Shown: piece after piece, positions 1-9,375 of the stretch
Numbering within the stretch: position 1 is the stretch's first letter
Layout of the letters: each line of letters starts with the position of its first letter
Source of the DNA: Balneolaceae bacterium
Lineage (GTDB): Bacteria > Bacteroidota > Rhodothermia > Balneolales > Balneolaceae
Direction of reading: 5' to 3'
Length of the DNA: 64,000 nucleotides
Assembly: GCA_006969905.1 (NCBI GenBank)
Contig: CP030887.1
Coordinates: 1,302,001-1,366,000, forward strand
Translations under genes and position numbers: made by a program
The notes under the pieces: model-generated
Databases searched by the model: none
Seen by the model: the letters and a program-made list of their open reading frames with translations, nothing else
Told to the model about the DNA's origin: nothing

Positions 1-606
1 CCCAAATTTCTGCTTGATCTTATTGCCGATACTTTGAACTAAATGGGTTTTTCCTAAACCGGTAGGGCCATAAATGAATAAGGGATTAAATGAGTTTTTT
101 CCGGGGTTATCGGCAATAGCCATAGCGGCTGATCGTGCAAGTCGATTACAGTCCCCTTCAATAAAGCGGTCAAATACGTAACTGGAGTTAAGATTGGAAT
201 CCACTTTAGTCTTGCGAATGCCCGGGATCACAAAATGATTTTCGATTCGCTCTGCCGGGTAGTAATCAGGGAAGCCATTCATTTCCTGGGGTTGGATGGG
301 TGCCATCGGGCGCTGGGGCAATCGTATACTCCGATTGTTTTCAAATTGCTCTGACTTTTCCATTACTATAGAGTATTCAAGCTTGCCCTGAGATCCTAAT
401 ACTTTTGCAAGTGTGGATCTAAGCATGGTGTAGTAATGTTCTTCCAGCCACTCATACCAAAACTGACTGGGAACCTGAATAGTAAGTGTGTTATCCAAAA
501 GGCTTACAGGCTTGATGGGTTCAAACCATGACTTATACTTTTGGTAGCTGATATTGTCCTTAATAATCTCTAAGCATTCACTCCAAGCAGATTCAGCTGT
601 ATTCAT
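1..606 (-). CDS. dnaA: Chromosomal replication initiator DnaA (N-terminal 202 residues; cut by window edge)
   Basis: DnaA is the AAA+ ATPase that binds DnaA boxes and melts oriC. Reading leftward from an ATG at 604-606 gives an open frame of 202 codons that runs off the window at base 1, so the C-terminal part of the AAA+ domain and the DNA-binding domain IV are not visible. Domain I starts with W8 and continues through KYKSWFEPIKP (residues 23-33). A proline/glutamine-rich linker spans about 85-115. The domain III start YVFDRFIEGDCNRLARSAA (143-161) leads to the Walker A motif GPTGLGKTH (180-188). These are family hallmarks, so the call is firm despite truncation. The 5' side faces a 372-base spacer with DnaA-box-like sites, which suggests autoregulation, an origin, or both. 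Confidence 0.97.
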   Translation of the reverse strand, partial: MNTAESAWSECLEIIKDNISYQKYKSWFEPIKPVSLLDNTLTIQVPSQFWYEWLEEHYYTMLRSTLAKVLGSQGKLEYSIVMEKSEQFENNRSIRLPQRPMAPIQPQEMNGFPDYYPAERIENHFVIPGIRKTKVDSNLNSSYVFDRFIEGDCNRLARSAAMAIADNPGKNSFNPLFIYGPTGLGKTHLVQSIGNKIKQKFG

Positions 607-978
607 AGTCAATTTATACAATACCTCCAGGTATTTTACGCTTTCTGCACCCCTTCAGAAAGCCCTAGTTATCCACAGCAAACATTCGCTGATTGTTCAT
701 TTATTCGAATTGAAAATGAAGAATTATTTGGCTCAAGTCAAACGATGTTTTTATCCATTATTGAAAGTTATCCACAATAATAATATCCCTGTAAAGTAAT
801 GCTATCCATAATGATGCAGGGAATCTTACTTTTTATAAAAAACTAACTTGACATGTGTTAACATTGTCGTAATAAAGATTTAACAAGAAAAAGTAAAACA
901 ACACATACAGGCGGAAAATTTTTCAACAAGTTTTCCACAATTATACACTGAGCTAAAAAAGCGCTTTCATTCAAGTTT
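607..978. other. Candidate oriC / dnaA upstream region with DnaA boxes
   Basis: This 372-base gene-free spacer lies between dnaA and prmC. It carries two perfect consensus DnaA boxes, TTATCCACA at 669-677 and 768-776, and a close match TTTTCCACA at 931-939. Weaker matches are TTATCCATT at 751-759 and CTATCCATA at 802-810. All five are in the same orientation. The stretch 812-905 is strongly A+T rich and could serve as an unwinding element. Box clustering next to dnaA is typical of bacterial origins, but it also fits dnaA autoregulation. Origin function is inferred and would need the GC-skew switch for support. A short open frame crossing the area (554-799, plus) overlaps the dnaA start and is not convincing. 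Confidence 0.55.
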
Positions 979-1836
979 TTAAGGCTCAATGCTTATAAAA
1001 CGATCCTTTTTTTCAAGGTCTTTATGAGTTTTTGTTTTCCAATCCTTTTCGGAAAAGATTTTATAAACTTCATTTGCATGATGTTCATGAATTTCGAAGT
1101 AAGCTTTTCCTGTTTTAGAAAGATATCTTCCACAAAAGGCTTCAAGTGCTTTATATACTTTTTCAGTGTTTTCACAGAAAAGAGCTAAGTCCGGTTCAAA
1201 CTTTTTAACCTCATCATCCAGTGAGTCTTTTTCCATAGGAAGTATATAAGGAGGATTGGAGACAACTATATCAAATAGAGAAGTTTCAGGGCCGGGAAGT
1301 TTTTCAAAAAAGTTGTGTTCAAAAAACTCAACTTCAACTTCATTAATCAAGGCGTTTTTTGAGGCAGTTTTTAAGGCATCTAAAGAAATGTCACTTCCCT
1401 GAATTGTCCATTTTTTCCGGGCTTTTTTTATCGCAATGGGGATACAACCTGAGCCGGTTCCAAGATCGATAACTTTCTTGGGATCATCTCTGTTTTCTTC
1501 CAGAATCATATCAACCAGTAACTCAGTTTCCTGGCGCGGAATTAATACAGATGGATTTACAATGATGCGGGAATTATAAAAATGAGTTTCCCCTATTATA
1601 TATTGCAGGGGCTCGTGAGTTGCTCTTCTCTTTACAAGCGCTCTAAGTTCGGTAAGTTCGTTTTTACTTAGAGGGCGTTCGTGATTGATGTAAAGATCCA
1701 GCCTTTTTACTTTAAGAACATGAGCAAGTAACCATTCAATACTTAGCCGGGGTGATTTTATACCTTTGCTTTTGAAGTAATCAGTAGCCCAATTGAGCAT
1801 AGACAAAACTGTCCATTCACCGGGCGAGTTATTCAT
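979..1836 (-). CDS. prmC: Peptide chain release factor N5-glutamine methyltransferase PrmC (HemK)
   Basis: PrmC methylates the glutamine of the GGQ motif in release factors RF1 and RF2, using S-adenosylmethionine, in the cytosol. The 285 residues match the usual family length. An N-terminal helical domain (about 1-85) is followed by the conserved IPRQETE segment (99-105), the SAM-binding loop DLGTGSG (124-130), an acidic residue ending strand 2 (SDI, 148-150) and the catalytic NPPY motif (194-197). The ATG at 1834-1836 lies five bases beyond the stop of the gene at 1842-2228, so the two are probably co-transcribed. The alternative open frame within it on the same strand (993-1175) is a shadow. 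Confidence 0.96.
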   Translation of the reverse strand: MNNSPGEWTVLSMLNWATDYFKSKGIKSPRLSIEWLLAHVLKVKRLDLYINHERPLSKNELTELRALVKRRATHEPLQYIIGETHFYNSRIIVNPSVLIPRQETELLVDMILEENRDDPKKVIDLGTGSGCIPIAIKKARKKWTIQGSDISLDALKTASKNALINEVEVEFFEHNFFEKLPGPETSLFDIVVSNPPYILPMEKDSLDDEVKKFEPDLALFCENTEKVYKALEAFCGRYLSKTGKAYFEIHEHHANEVYKIFSEKDWKTKTHKDLEKKDRFISIEP

Positions 1837-1841
1837 AGAGG

Positions 1842-2228
1842 TTACTCTTCTTCTTTCTGATCAGAGACCTGTTCTTCCTGAACAGTTAATCCATAACGCT
1901 TTCCAAAATCCAGTATAAAAGAAATGATATTAGCTTCGACATTACGTTCTTCTGAAAGAGAGCTGCCTCTGAAACCCATTCTTCCACCGGTTTTTTTAAG
2001 AACAACCTTGTTGTGCTGGCTTCCCATTTCAAAAATACAGGTGAGAGTGACACTCGAGTTTATTTGTTTCTCATATTCTTCATATACAGCAACAAATATT
2101 TTTTCTTTGGCATCCGGATTTGGATAGGTGTACAGAAATTTAGGATCATGCTCTTTAAACATCCTGTCAGACATTCTTTTTAAGGTAGCAGTAGGTCCAA
2201 AGATGTAAAAAGTGGTGTGCGAATTCAT
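1842..2228 (-). CDS. Conserved hypothetical protein, 128 aa, upstream of prmC
   Basis: I do not recognise a family. The product has 128 residues, no signal peptide and no membrane segment. It has a mixed alpha/beta look: strands near 5-12 (TFYIFGP) and 42-50 (KIFVAVYEEY), a central strand-turn region with SSVTLTCIFEMG, and a basic/glycine patch KKTGGRMGFRGSS (about 77-90). The tail is acidic (SDQKEEE). It begins at an ATG and ends five bases before prmC, so co-transcription is likely. Single-copy housekeeping neighbours suggest a real gene, and its frame has codon use like its neighbours. Function cannot be assigned from sequence alone. Confidence 0.75.
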   Translation of the reverse strand: MNSHTTFYIFGPTATLKRMSDRMFKEHDPKFLYTYPNPDAKEKIFVAVYEEYEKQINSSVTLTCIFEMGSQHNKVVLKKTGGRMGFRGSSLSEERNVEANIISFILDFGKRYGLTVQEEQVSDQKEEE

Positions 2229-2369
2229 ACGTCAGATAGCTGTGATTTTAATAAAAAGCTGCTTTTTAGAAATTTTGTGCTGAAAATAAGAGGTTATTCT
2301 CTTTTAGCAATAAGAAAAAAAGGTTTTTTTCGTTCATTTTGGGTTACCTTTCATCAGTACTATTAAAAG

Positions 2370-3185
2370 ATGCAATTTATGAAACGAGTTTCCATTGTAT
2401 TATTTGTCTTTATAATATTGGGAAGTACCAATCTGTATAGTCAATTTGGTGAGCCGGAAGTTAGAAAAAAGGAAGCCTCAAGAAATTTATATAACGAAGG
2501 TTACCGTTCAGGCTTTGGATTTACATTTTCGGCTAACGACTTTGGTTTTGGGGTAGGCACTGAATACAGAAGAGTTATAAATACCGGAACAGAATTCACA
2601 GCGAGTTTATTGGTAGCAGGAATTAAAGATCCTAAAGAGCAAACATATATTGATTACTTCTTTGGTTTTAGAACGGTTCCCGATAAATACAGAAGGGTTA
2701 TTTCAATTCCTTTAAAAGCAGGATTGAAGAAAAGATTATTCGCAGAGCAGGTCTCGGATAATTTCAGAATTTTTGGAAGTTCAAGTTTTGGGCCTGTTCT
2801 TGCCTTTTCATTCCCTTATTTTGAGGATGATAATAATAATGGTTTTCGAGAAAACAGCCCTGTTTATGGAAATATTGAGCCAAATTTTGATGCATTTACA
2901 GGCTGGAAAAATGGCGAGTCCCATTTTGGGTGGACGGGTGATATAGGTTTAGGTATCGATTTCGGAGAAAACTTCGGAAGCCTTCAAAGCATGAAGTTCA
3001 ATTATAATTTTTTCTATTTTGAAGAGGGTATTCAGATCATGCAACCCAGGAGACCTGATTTGGATGCAAATGGAAATCTTCAGTTTGATTCGAACAATAA
3101 TCTTGTACTAGAAGACCATTATGATCCAAGAAAATTCTTGGGTTCAGCCCAGATAAGTTTCACTTTTGGCTGGATGTGGAAATAA
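2370..3185 (+). CDS. Secreted beta-barrel-like outer membrane protein
   Basis: The protein starts with a clear Sec signal peptide: basic residues KR, a hydrophobic run (VSIVLFVFIILGSTNLYS) and a probable cut before QFGEP. An in-frame ATG at 2379 (MKR...) gives a more normal signal peptide than the ATG at 2370 (MQFMKR...). The mature part is rich in glycine and aromatic residues in alternating patterns, such as GFGFTFSANDFGFGVGTEYRR and the terminal SFTFGWMWK. Ending in an aromatic-rich strand is characteristic of outer-membrane beta-barrels. A loop of acidic and asparagine repeats (EDDNNNGFREN) resembles a calcium-binding or surface loop. The specific function is unknown. It stands alone, converging on the HAD gene with 5 bases between the stops. 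Confidence 0.75.
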   Translation: MQFMKRVSIVLFVFIILGSTNLYSQFGEPEVRKKEASRNLYNEGYRSGFGFTFSANDFGFGVGTEYRRVINTGTEFTASLLVAGIKDPKEQTYIDYFFGFRTVPDKYRRVISIPLKAGLKKRLFAEQVSDNFRIFGSSSFGPVLAFSFPYFEDDNNNGFRENSPVYGNIEPNFDAFTGWKNGESHFGWTGDIGLGIDFGENFGSLQSMKFNYNFFYFEEGIQIMQPRRPDLDANGNLQFDSNNNLVLEDHYDPRKFLGSAQISFTFGWMWK

Positions 3186-3190
3186 ACTGC

Positions 3191-3877
3191 TTAGTTTGAT
3201 ACTTCAGGGAACCATTTTTCAGGTTTCGACAGGTCATCCAATATTATATCGGGGGTGCCTTTTCCAAGCTCCTCCTTCGTGAATTTGCCTGTTGTTAAGG
3301 CTACTGATTTCATCCCGGCTTTTTTGGCGCATTCCACATCTCTTGGAGTATCGCCGATAATTACAAATCGGGATGGATTAGGTTCGAAATCAAATAACTC
3401 CTTCACCTTGTCCATAGCAAGGAAGGGAAGTTCATTCCGGTCTTTATGAAACTCACCAAAAGCTCCAAAGCTAAATGAATAATCGATTTTGGCAGCCCGG
3501 AGCTTTGCAGTGGCTGCGGTTGGGTAATTACCGGTAAGTAAGCCAATACAACTACCCAGTTGTTCAAAATAATTTATAGCTTCATCTACAAATGGTTGAC
3601 GGAAAACATGCTCTGGAAGAATAGTTGACTCTATTCGTTCAAGGTAGGTACTTTTTATTTTTTTATACAATTCCGGGCTGTAACCATGATTTGCCAGAAA
3701 AGAAAATAAAATATCATGATCGGTTCTTCCCGAAAAAGGATCTGACTCCATATTTGGATAATCAATTTCAAGATCATTTAAGATACCACGTAGCAAAGGC
3801 CGGTTGAAACTTCGGTCTACGGTTAACAGAGTGCCGTCAATGTCAAAGAGAATTACCCAGGGATGTTTTGTGTCCAA
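3191..3877 (-). CDS. HAD-superfamily phosphatase (Gph-like)
   Basis: This is a haloacid dehalogenase-like hydrolase, probably a phosphatase on a small phosphorylated metabolite. Motif I is FDIDGTLL (11-18), whose first Asp is the nucleophile and second the general acid/base. Motif II is LLTGN (113-117), and motif IV is GDTPRDVECA (175-184), binding Mg2+. A helical cap lies between motifs I and II (about 25-100). At 228 residues it fits the phosphoglycolate phosphatase/Gph group, but the substrate cannot be told from the sequence. It is divergent from eno, with 131 bases between the two start codons. No operon partner is visible. Confidence 0.88.
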   Translation of the reverse strand: MDTKHPWVILFDIDGTLLTVDRSFNRPLLRGILNDLEIDYPNMESDPFSGRTDHDILFSFLANHGYSPELYKKIKSTYLERIESTILPEHVFRQPFVDEAINYFEQLGSCIGLLTGNYPTAATAKLRAAKIDYSFSFGAFGEFHKDRNELPFLAMDKVKELFDFEPNPSRFVIIGDTPRDVECAKKAGMKSVALTTGKFTKEELGKGTPDIILDDLSKPEKWFPEVSN

Positions 3878-3996
3878 AATAAACAGAAAGTTTTTTGTTT
3901 GTATTCACACCAAATTTACAAAATGATCTTATCTATAGGCTTTAAGAACATGTTAAATCATAGTACCTTTAGCGTACTCACTCACTATATAACTAA

Positions 3997-5295
<1,299 letters not shown>

Positions 5296-5313
5296 TTCTT
5301 ATTCAGGACATTT

Positions 5314-5342
5314 AAAAGGCTGGGTACACCCCGGCCTTTTTT
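5314..5342 (+). terminator. Rho-independent terminator of eno
   Basis: An 11-bp stem pairs AAAAGGCTGGG (5314-5324) with CCCGGCCTTTT (5330-5340), with one G-T wobble and a TACAC loop. A T run (5337-5342) follows. It sits 18 bases after the eno stop. Confidence 0.9.
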
Positions 5343-5357
5343 ATTAAATTCTCACCT

Positions 5358-6443
5358 ATGAAATATTTATACATCACCATAGCTGTACTTCTTTCCCCCT
5401 CTGCGTTACAGGCACAAAATGACTTCATTCACCCTTCAAAAACGGGAGAGGAACTTATCGACTCTTTACAGCTTAATTATTCAGTGACAAGCCCAAAGTC
5501 GTATAATGCTGCCAGGGATGCGATGTTCGAACAGATTGACAAGAAAAATGGAAACCAGATTTCATGTGTGTATACAGGATATACTATTACTTTTACTGAC
5601 AGGCAGGACGCTCAGGGAAATCAATCGGCTAACGACTTCAATACGGAGCATATCTGGCCGCAAAGTTTCTTTGATAGTGATGCACCTATGAGGGCTGATA
5701 TTCATCATTTATATCCAAGCAGGGTTGATGTAAATGGTGCAAGAAGCAATTTTGAATTTTCAGAAATCCCGGACCAGAATACGAATGTTTGGTACCGTCA
5801 GGATTCAAATCAAGCCTCGATACCCACCGAGAATATTGATGAATATAGCGAATTACTAAACGGAACTTCTTTTGAACCGCGCGAAGATCATAAAGGAAAT
5901 GTAGCAAGGGCCATATTTTATTTTTGGGCTATATATCAGGACAATGCCAGCATTGTAAATGATGGTACTGATAACGAAGCTTTCTTCAATGGGATGAAGG
6001 ATGATTTATTGAAGTGGCATGATCTTGACCCGGTAGATGAAACAGAGGTAACCCGAAGCATTGGTATCGAACAGGTGCAAGGCAACCGTAATCCCTTTGT
6101 GCATGATACAACCTTAGTCAGAAGAGCTTTTTTTGGTGGCCTTCCTGTTTCAAATGAAGAAGATGACTCATCGTTACCAAGCGGAATCAGCTTATCACAA
6201 AATTTCCCTAATCCATTCAATCCTACCACAAATATTAATTATACACTTTCGGAAAGCGGAGCAATACAGCTAAGTGTTTTTGATATGCTGGGAAGAGAAG
6301 TGGCAGTGCTACAGAATGGCGTAAAAGCAGCGGGTCAATATTCAATAAGATTTGATGCATCACAGCTACCTTCAGGGGTTTACATATACCGGTTAAAGAC
6401 AGGTAACTTCTCCATTACCAGGAAGATGCTGCTGATCAAATAA
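5358..6443 (+). CDS. Secreted endonuclease I family nuclease with C-terminal sorting domain
   Basis: The protein is an extracellular or surface nuclease of the endonuclease I (EndA/NucM, His-Me finger) family. A signal peptide covers residues 1-19, with the cut after LQA. The nuclease core has NTEHIWPQSFF (95-105), where His98 is the expected catalytic base, then ADIHHLYPSR (113-122) and the late metal-site segment GNRNPFVH. Residues about 285-361 form a separate C-terminal domain starting QNFPNPFNPTTNINYTL and ending YRLKTGNFSITRKMLL. This is the FlgD-like/type A sorting domain carried by T9SS cargo in the FCB group. Likely roles are DNA scavenging for phosphate and nucleosides, or biofilm DNA turnover. 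It is preceded by the eno terminator, so it has its own promoter. Confidence 0.9.
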   Translation: MKYLYITIAVLLSPSALQAQNDFIHPSKTGEELIDSLQLNYSVTSPKSYNAARDAMFEQIDKKNGNQISCVYTGYTITFTDRQDAQGNQSANDFNTEHIWPQSFFDSDAPMRADIHHLYPSRVDVNGARSNFEFSEIPDQNTNVWYRQDSNQASIPTENIDEYSELLNGTSFEPREDHKGNVARAIFYFWAIYQDNASIVNDGTDNEAFFNGMKDDLLKWHDLDPVDETEVTRSIGIEQVQGNRNPFVHDTTLVRRAFFGGLPVSNEEDDSSLPSGISLSQNFPNPFNPTTNINYTLSESGAIQLSVFDMLGREVAVLQNGVKAAGQYSIRFDASQLPSGVYIYRLKTGNFSITRKMLLIK

Positions 6444-6555
6444 GTTGCTTTTTAAAGAATGGATCAAGAAAATTATGAACAAAATTTACCTAGCTAGTTA
6501 ATTATAGCTAACACCTGTTGTTCATTTCTTGTGTGTTTTATTTGTACTATTGGTT

Positions 6556-7689
6556 ATGAGAATCACGCAACTTGAACTTCTTAATTTTAGAAATCACGTA
6601 AAAAGCAGGGTAGACTGGGCTCCTCATTTAAATATACTTACGGGGCCAAACGGTGCAGGGAAAACAAGTATAATTGATGCTATCCATTACCTGTGCATGT
6701 CACGGAGTTTTGTTTCAAGAACCGATCAATATGTGATTAATAGTGACGAAAGCTATTTCATGATTAATGGCCATTTTGAGGGTAACATTCGCGCGGAGTT
6801 TGATGTGGCATGTAGTTACTCCCGTGGTGATGGAAAAAGGATTTTTGTAAATGACTCTCCGCTGGATCGTTTATCAGATTTGATTGGGATGGTTCCGGTT
6901 GTGGTTCTTTCACCGGATGATAAAAAGCTTACACTAGAAGGCCCGTCTGAGCGAAGGTCTTTTATTGATTCATTTATAAGCCAGATCAGCTCTTCTTACC
7001 TGAGAGATTTACTGGATTACAGAAAAATAAGGAGACAGCGAAATACTCTTTTACAGGATTTTAATGGCCCCGTTTCTGTACTTAAAACATACCTTGAGCC
7101 CTGGAATATTCAATTGCTGGAAGCGGGGTCCCGAATTGTGGCAAAAAGATTTGAAGTACTGGAAAACTTCAAATCATATCTTGAAAAGGATTATGCAATG
7201 ATATCCGGCATGAATCTTACTACCAATCTTTCTTACGAAACCTTCTGTGAGCCTTCTGCCAACCCTGAAGATGTGTATGAACAATACAGGCAAAAGCTGG
7301 AAGAGACATCAGATAAGGAAATTGAGCGGGAGCAAACTCTTATAGGACCGCACAAAGATGAAATCATGTTTTACCTGGATGATTTTGAACTCCGGCGTTT
7401 TGGTTCCCAGGGGCAACACCGGTTATTTGCATTATCCTTAAAGCTTGCTCAACTTCATTATTACTCAGATGAGCTGGATGACCTTCCGATTTTAATGCTG
7501 GACGATGTATTTGGCGATCTTGATCCCCGGAAAACAGAAGCATTGCTGAAAACCCTCCAGGAACACCAAGGGCAGATTTTTATAACCTCGGCAAACCCCG
7601 TACCTTTTGAGCAGTATGTTACCTTTGATGGTAAACGAAACCGGCTCTTTAAAGTAGATAATGCTCAAGTTGAAGAGATAATTAACTAG
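6556..7689 (+). CDS. recF: DNA replication and repair protein RecF
   Basis: RecF is an SMC-like ABC ATPase that helps load RecA at gapped DNA. The protein starts MRITQLELLNFRNH, with the ATG at 6556-6558. The open frame continues upstream to a TTG at 6529, but the family always begins at MxIxxLxLxNFRNY. The Walker A motif is GPNGAGKTS. The signature-region equivalent is RRFGSQGQHRLFALSLKLAQ and Walker B is LMLDDVFGDLDPRK, followed by ITSANP. At 377 residues it is normal length. It is followed at 16 bases by a DciA-like gene. The recF-dciA adjacency is common near replication genes and supports both calls. Confidence 0.96.
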   Translation: MRITQLELLNFRNHVKSRVDWAPHLNILTGPNGAGKTSIIDAIHYLCMSRSFVSRTDQYVINSDESYFMINGHFEGNIRAEFDVACSYSRGDGKRIFVNDSPLDRLSDLIGMVPVVVLSPDDKKLTLEGPSERRSFIDSFISQISSSYLRDLLDYRKIRRQRNTLLQDFNGPVSVLKTYLEPWNIQLLEAGSRIVAKRFEVLENFKSYLEKDYAMISGMNLTTNLSYETFCEPSANPEDVYEQYRQKLEETSDKEIEREQTLIGPHKDEIMFYLDDFELRRFGSQGQHRLFALSLKLAQLHYYSDELDDLPILMLDDVFGDLDPRKTEALLKTLQEHQGQIFITSANPVPFEQYVTFDGKRNRLFKVDNAQVEEIIN

Positions 7690-7705
7690 CAATACATTTT
7701 TTAAA

Positions 7706-7999
7706 ATGCGCTTTGATAAACCCAAACCATTAGGCTCTGTACTTCAGGATTTTCTGGATCGATTTCCCCAGAAAAAAAAACTGAAACAGGGTATGGTTTT
7801 ATCATCCTGGCAAAGTGTGGTCGGAGATCGTATTGCTTCACAAACCCGGGATATACATTTTGAGGGGGATAAGCTTGTTATAAGGGTTTCAAATCAGGTT
7901 TGGAGGCACGAAATTCACGCAAATCGCTTCAATATAGCAAAGCGTTTAAATGCAAAAGTAAAAGGTCAGGTAGTAGGTGATATAATAGTTCGCAGCTAG
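7706..7999 (+). CDS. dciA: DUF721 protein, DciA-type helicase-loading factor
   Basis: This 97-residue protein fits the DUF721 family. It has a short basic N-terminus (MRFDKPKPLGSVLQDFL), the central WQSVVGDRIASQTRD segment, and a strand-rich end with LVIRVSNQVWRHEI. The W..VVG..I...T and S..W..EL/I pattern is the family signature. DciA is the ancestral bacterial factor that recruits or loads the DnaB helicase, and it often lies beside recF or dnaA-region genes. The gene starts 16 bases after recF. The family assignment is strong. The helicase-loading role is taken from characterised members, so it is an inference here. Confidence 0.85.
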   Translation: MRFDKPKPLGSVLQDFLDRFPQKKKLKQGMVLSSWQSVVGDRIASQTRDIHFEGDKLVIRVSNQVWRHEIHANRFNIAKRLNAKVKGQVVGDIIVRS

Positions 8000-8036
8000 T
8001 TGAATAAGGCTACCCTCCACTCTATATTTACACATC

Positions 8037-9050
8037 ATGGCGGATGACTTTACAAAAAAAATCAAAGATCGAATTAAGGCACTTGGAGGAGGCGCTAAAA
8101 AGCCCGGAAAAGAGGAAGAAAATATCCGTGGTGTCCGAAGAGAAAAAATCTTTGTATTTACTTTAGCTTATATCGTTGCGCTTAGTCTATGGTTTGTTGT
8201 AAACCTGAATGGCGTTTTTAATATAAGTGTGCAAATGCCCCTTGTTGTAGGAAATGTACCAAGTAATATGGCTTTGACCGATGACTTGCCTGCTTATGTT
8301 GAAGTTAACCTGAGCGGTACAGCGCTACCCCTGATTAGCCTGTATAACAATCCCCCCGAGATAATTATTGATGTGGAAGAGGCTGAGGTCAATCTTTTTA
8401 ACCAGATTCGGCAACGTATGAATGCTGTACAGGAAGTAGACGTGCTAAAAGTAGAACCACTGATTGTACGGGTTAACCTGGAAGAAAAAATAACAAAAAG
8501 AGTTCCCCTGCGGCTAAACTCTGAGCTTAACTTTGAAAGCAGGTACGGATTGATAAGTGATCCTATCCTTAGTCCTGATAGCATAAATGTGATTGGTGCA
8601 GTATCCCAGGTGCAGGGTATAACCGAATGGGTGATTACAGATACTTTAAAACTTTCAGGAATACGGGATGATATTGACGAGCAGGTTCAGATTTCTAACA
8701 ATAACCCACTGGTTGAATTATCGGTAATGGAAGCAAATTATTCGGCTAATGTTTCAGAATTTACAGAGGCAGAGGTTACCTCTTTGATTCGAACACGGGG
8801 CTTACCTCGCGGACAAAGCATAACGTATAATCCCTCCTCTATAACCATTAAATATGATGTGCCGCTTGAGTTGTATACAGAAATTTCAAGAATTCGGCCT
8901 TATGAGGTATTTGTACCCTATCAAAAAATCAGGGAAGACTCAACAGGATTTGTGACACCGGATATTGAGTTGACTGCCAATCAATATGCACTCAAAATCC
9001 GAAGCTTTCAGCCTAAAGCGGTAGCTTATTTTAGTGTGGTTGATCAGTAA
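8037..9050 (+). CDS. YbbR-domain membrane protein (CdaR-like)
   Basis: The N-terminus is cytosolic and basic (1-35, with lysine-rich KKIKDRIKALGGGAKKPGK). A single membrane helix (about 38-58, IFVFTLAYIVALSLWFVVNL) is followed by an extracytoplasmic region of beta-rich YbbR repeats. Repeats are recognisable in VEVNLSGTALPLISLYNNPPEIIIDV, KRVPLRLNSELNF with DSINVIGAVSQVQGI, and later SSITIKYDVPLELYTEISRI. YbbR/CdaR proteins in Firmicutes regulate the diadenylate cyclase CdaA, usually encoded next door. No cdaA is visible here, so a link to c-di-AMP is only suggested. It lies 37 bases after dciA, probably in the recF operon. Confidence 0.8.
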   Translation: MADDFTKKIKDRIKALGGGAKKPGKEEENIRGVRREKIFVFTLAYIVALSLWFVVNLNGVFNISVQMPLVVGNVPSNMALTDDLPAYVEVNLSGTALPLISLYNNPPEIIIDVEEAEVNLFNQIRQRMNAVQEVDVLKVEPLIVRVNLEEKITKRVPLRLNSELNFESRYGLISDPILSPDSINVIGAVSQVQGITEWVITDTLKLSGIRDDIDEQVQISNNNPLVELSVMEANYSANVSEFTEAEVTSLIRTRGLPRGQSITYNPSSITIKYDVPLELYTEISRIRPYEVFVPYQKIREDSTGFVTPDIELTANQYALKIRSFQPKAVAYFSVVDQ

Positions 9051-9375
9051 CTTAGTATTGGTCATTCTGAATAATGTGGCAGCTTTTGTTCAGGAGATCG
9101 CTTCGTCTGATTTCTATAACTTGTCGTAAAATTTATCAGTGCTTCCTCACGATGACAGGCTCTGATTTGGAATACTCTATCTAATATGCCGGTAGAACTA
9201 TTTCAAGTGATATTCTAAGTCATCCAGAGCATACCTGCGATGGATCTGCACAGGTCTGAATCGCCTTATTATTAGTTTGGTGGACTTTTCACTGTTCCAC
9301 TTTCTCCTAAGTTTCAGTCGTATTGCTTTTTTTCCCTGCACAATTAGAACTCAGGTCTTTATGGCGTAGTCCGGT
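9051..9375. repeat. Gene-free spacer with a degenerate inverted-repeat element
   Basis: No convincing gene occurs in these 325 bases. From 9061 to 9156 the sequence begins GTCATTCTGAA and ends with TTCCTCACGATGAC, which is an imperfect inverted repeat of the start. A related fragment GTCATCCAGAGC follows at 9222-9233. Ends of the GTCATTCTGA...TCAGAATGAC kind are typical of short dispersed intergenic elements in many bacteria. The copies here look decayed. No second intact copy exists in the window to prove mobility. Confidence 0.4.

Noticed and set aside
554-799. 81-residue plus-strand open frame across the dnaA start and the DnaA boxes
   Set aside because: It overlaps the antisense of dnaA's start and the box-rich spacer, has no recognisable domain and no ribosome-binding site.
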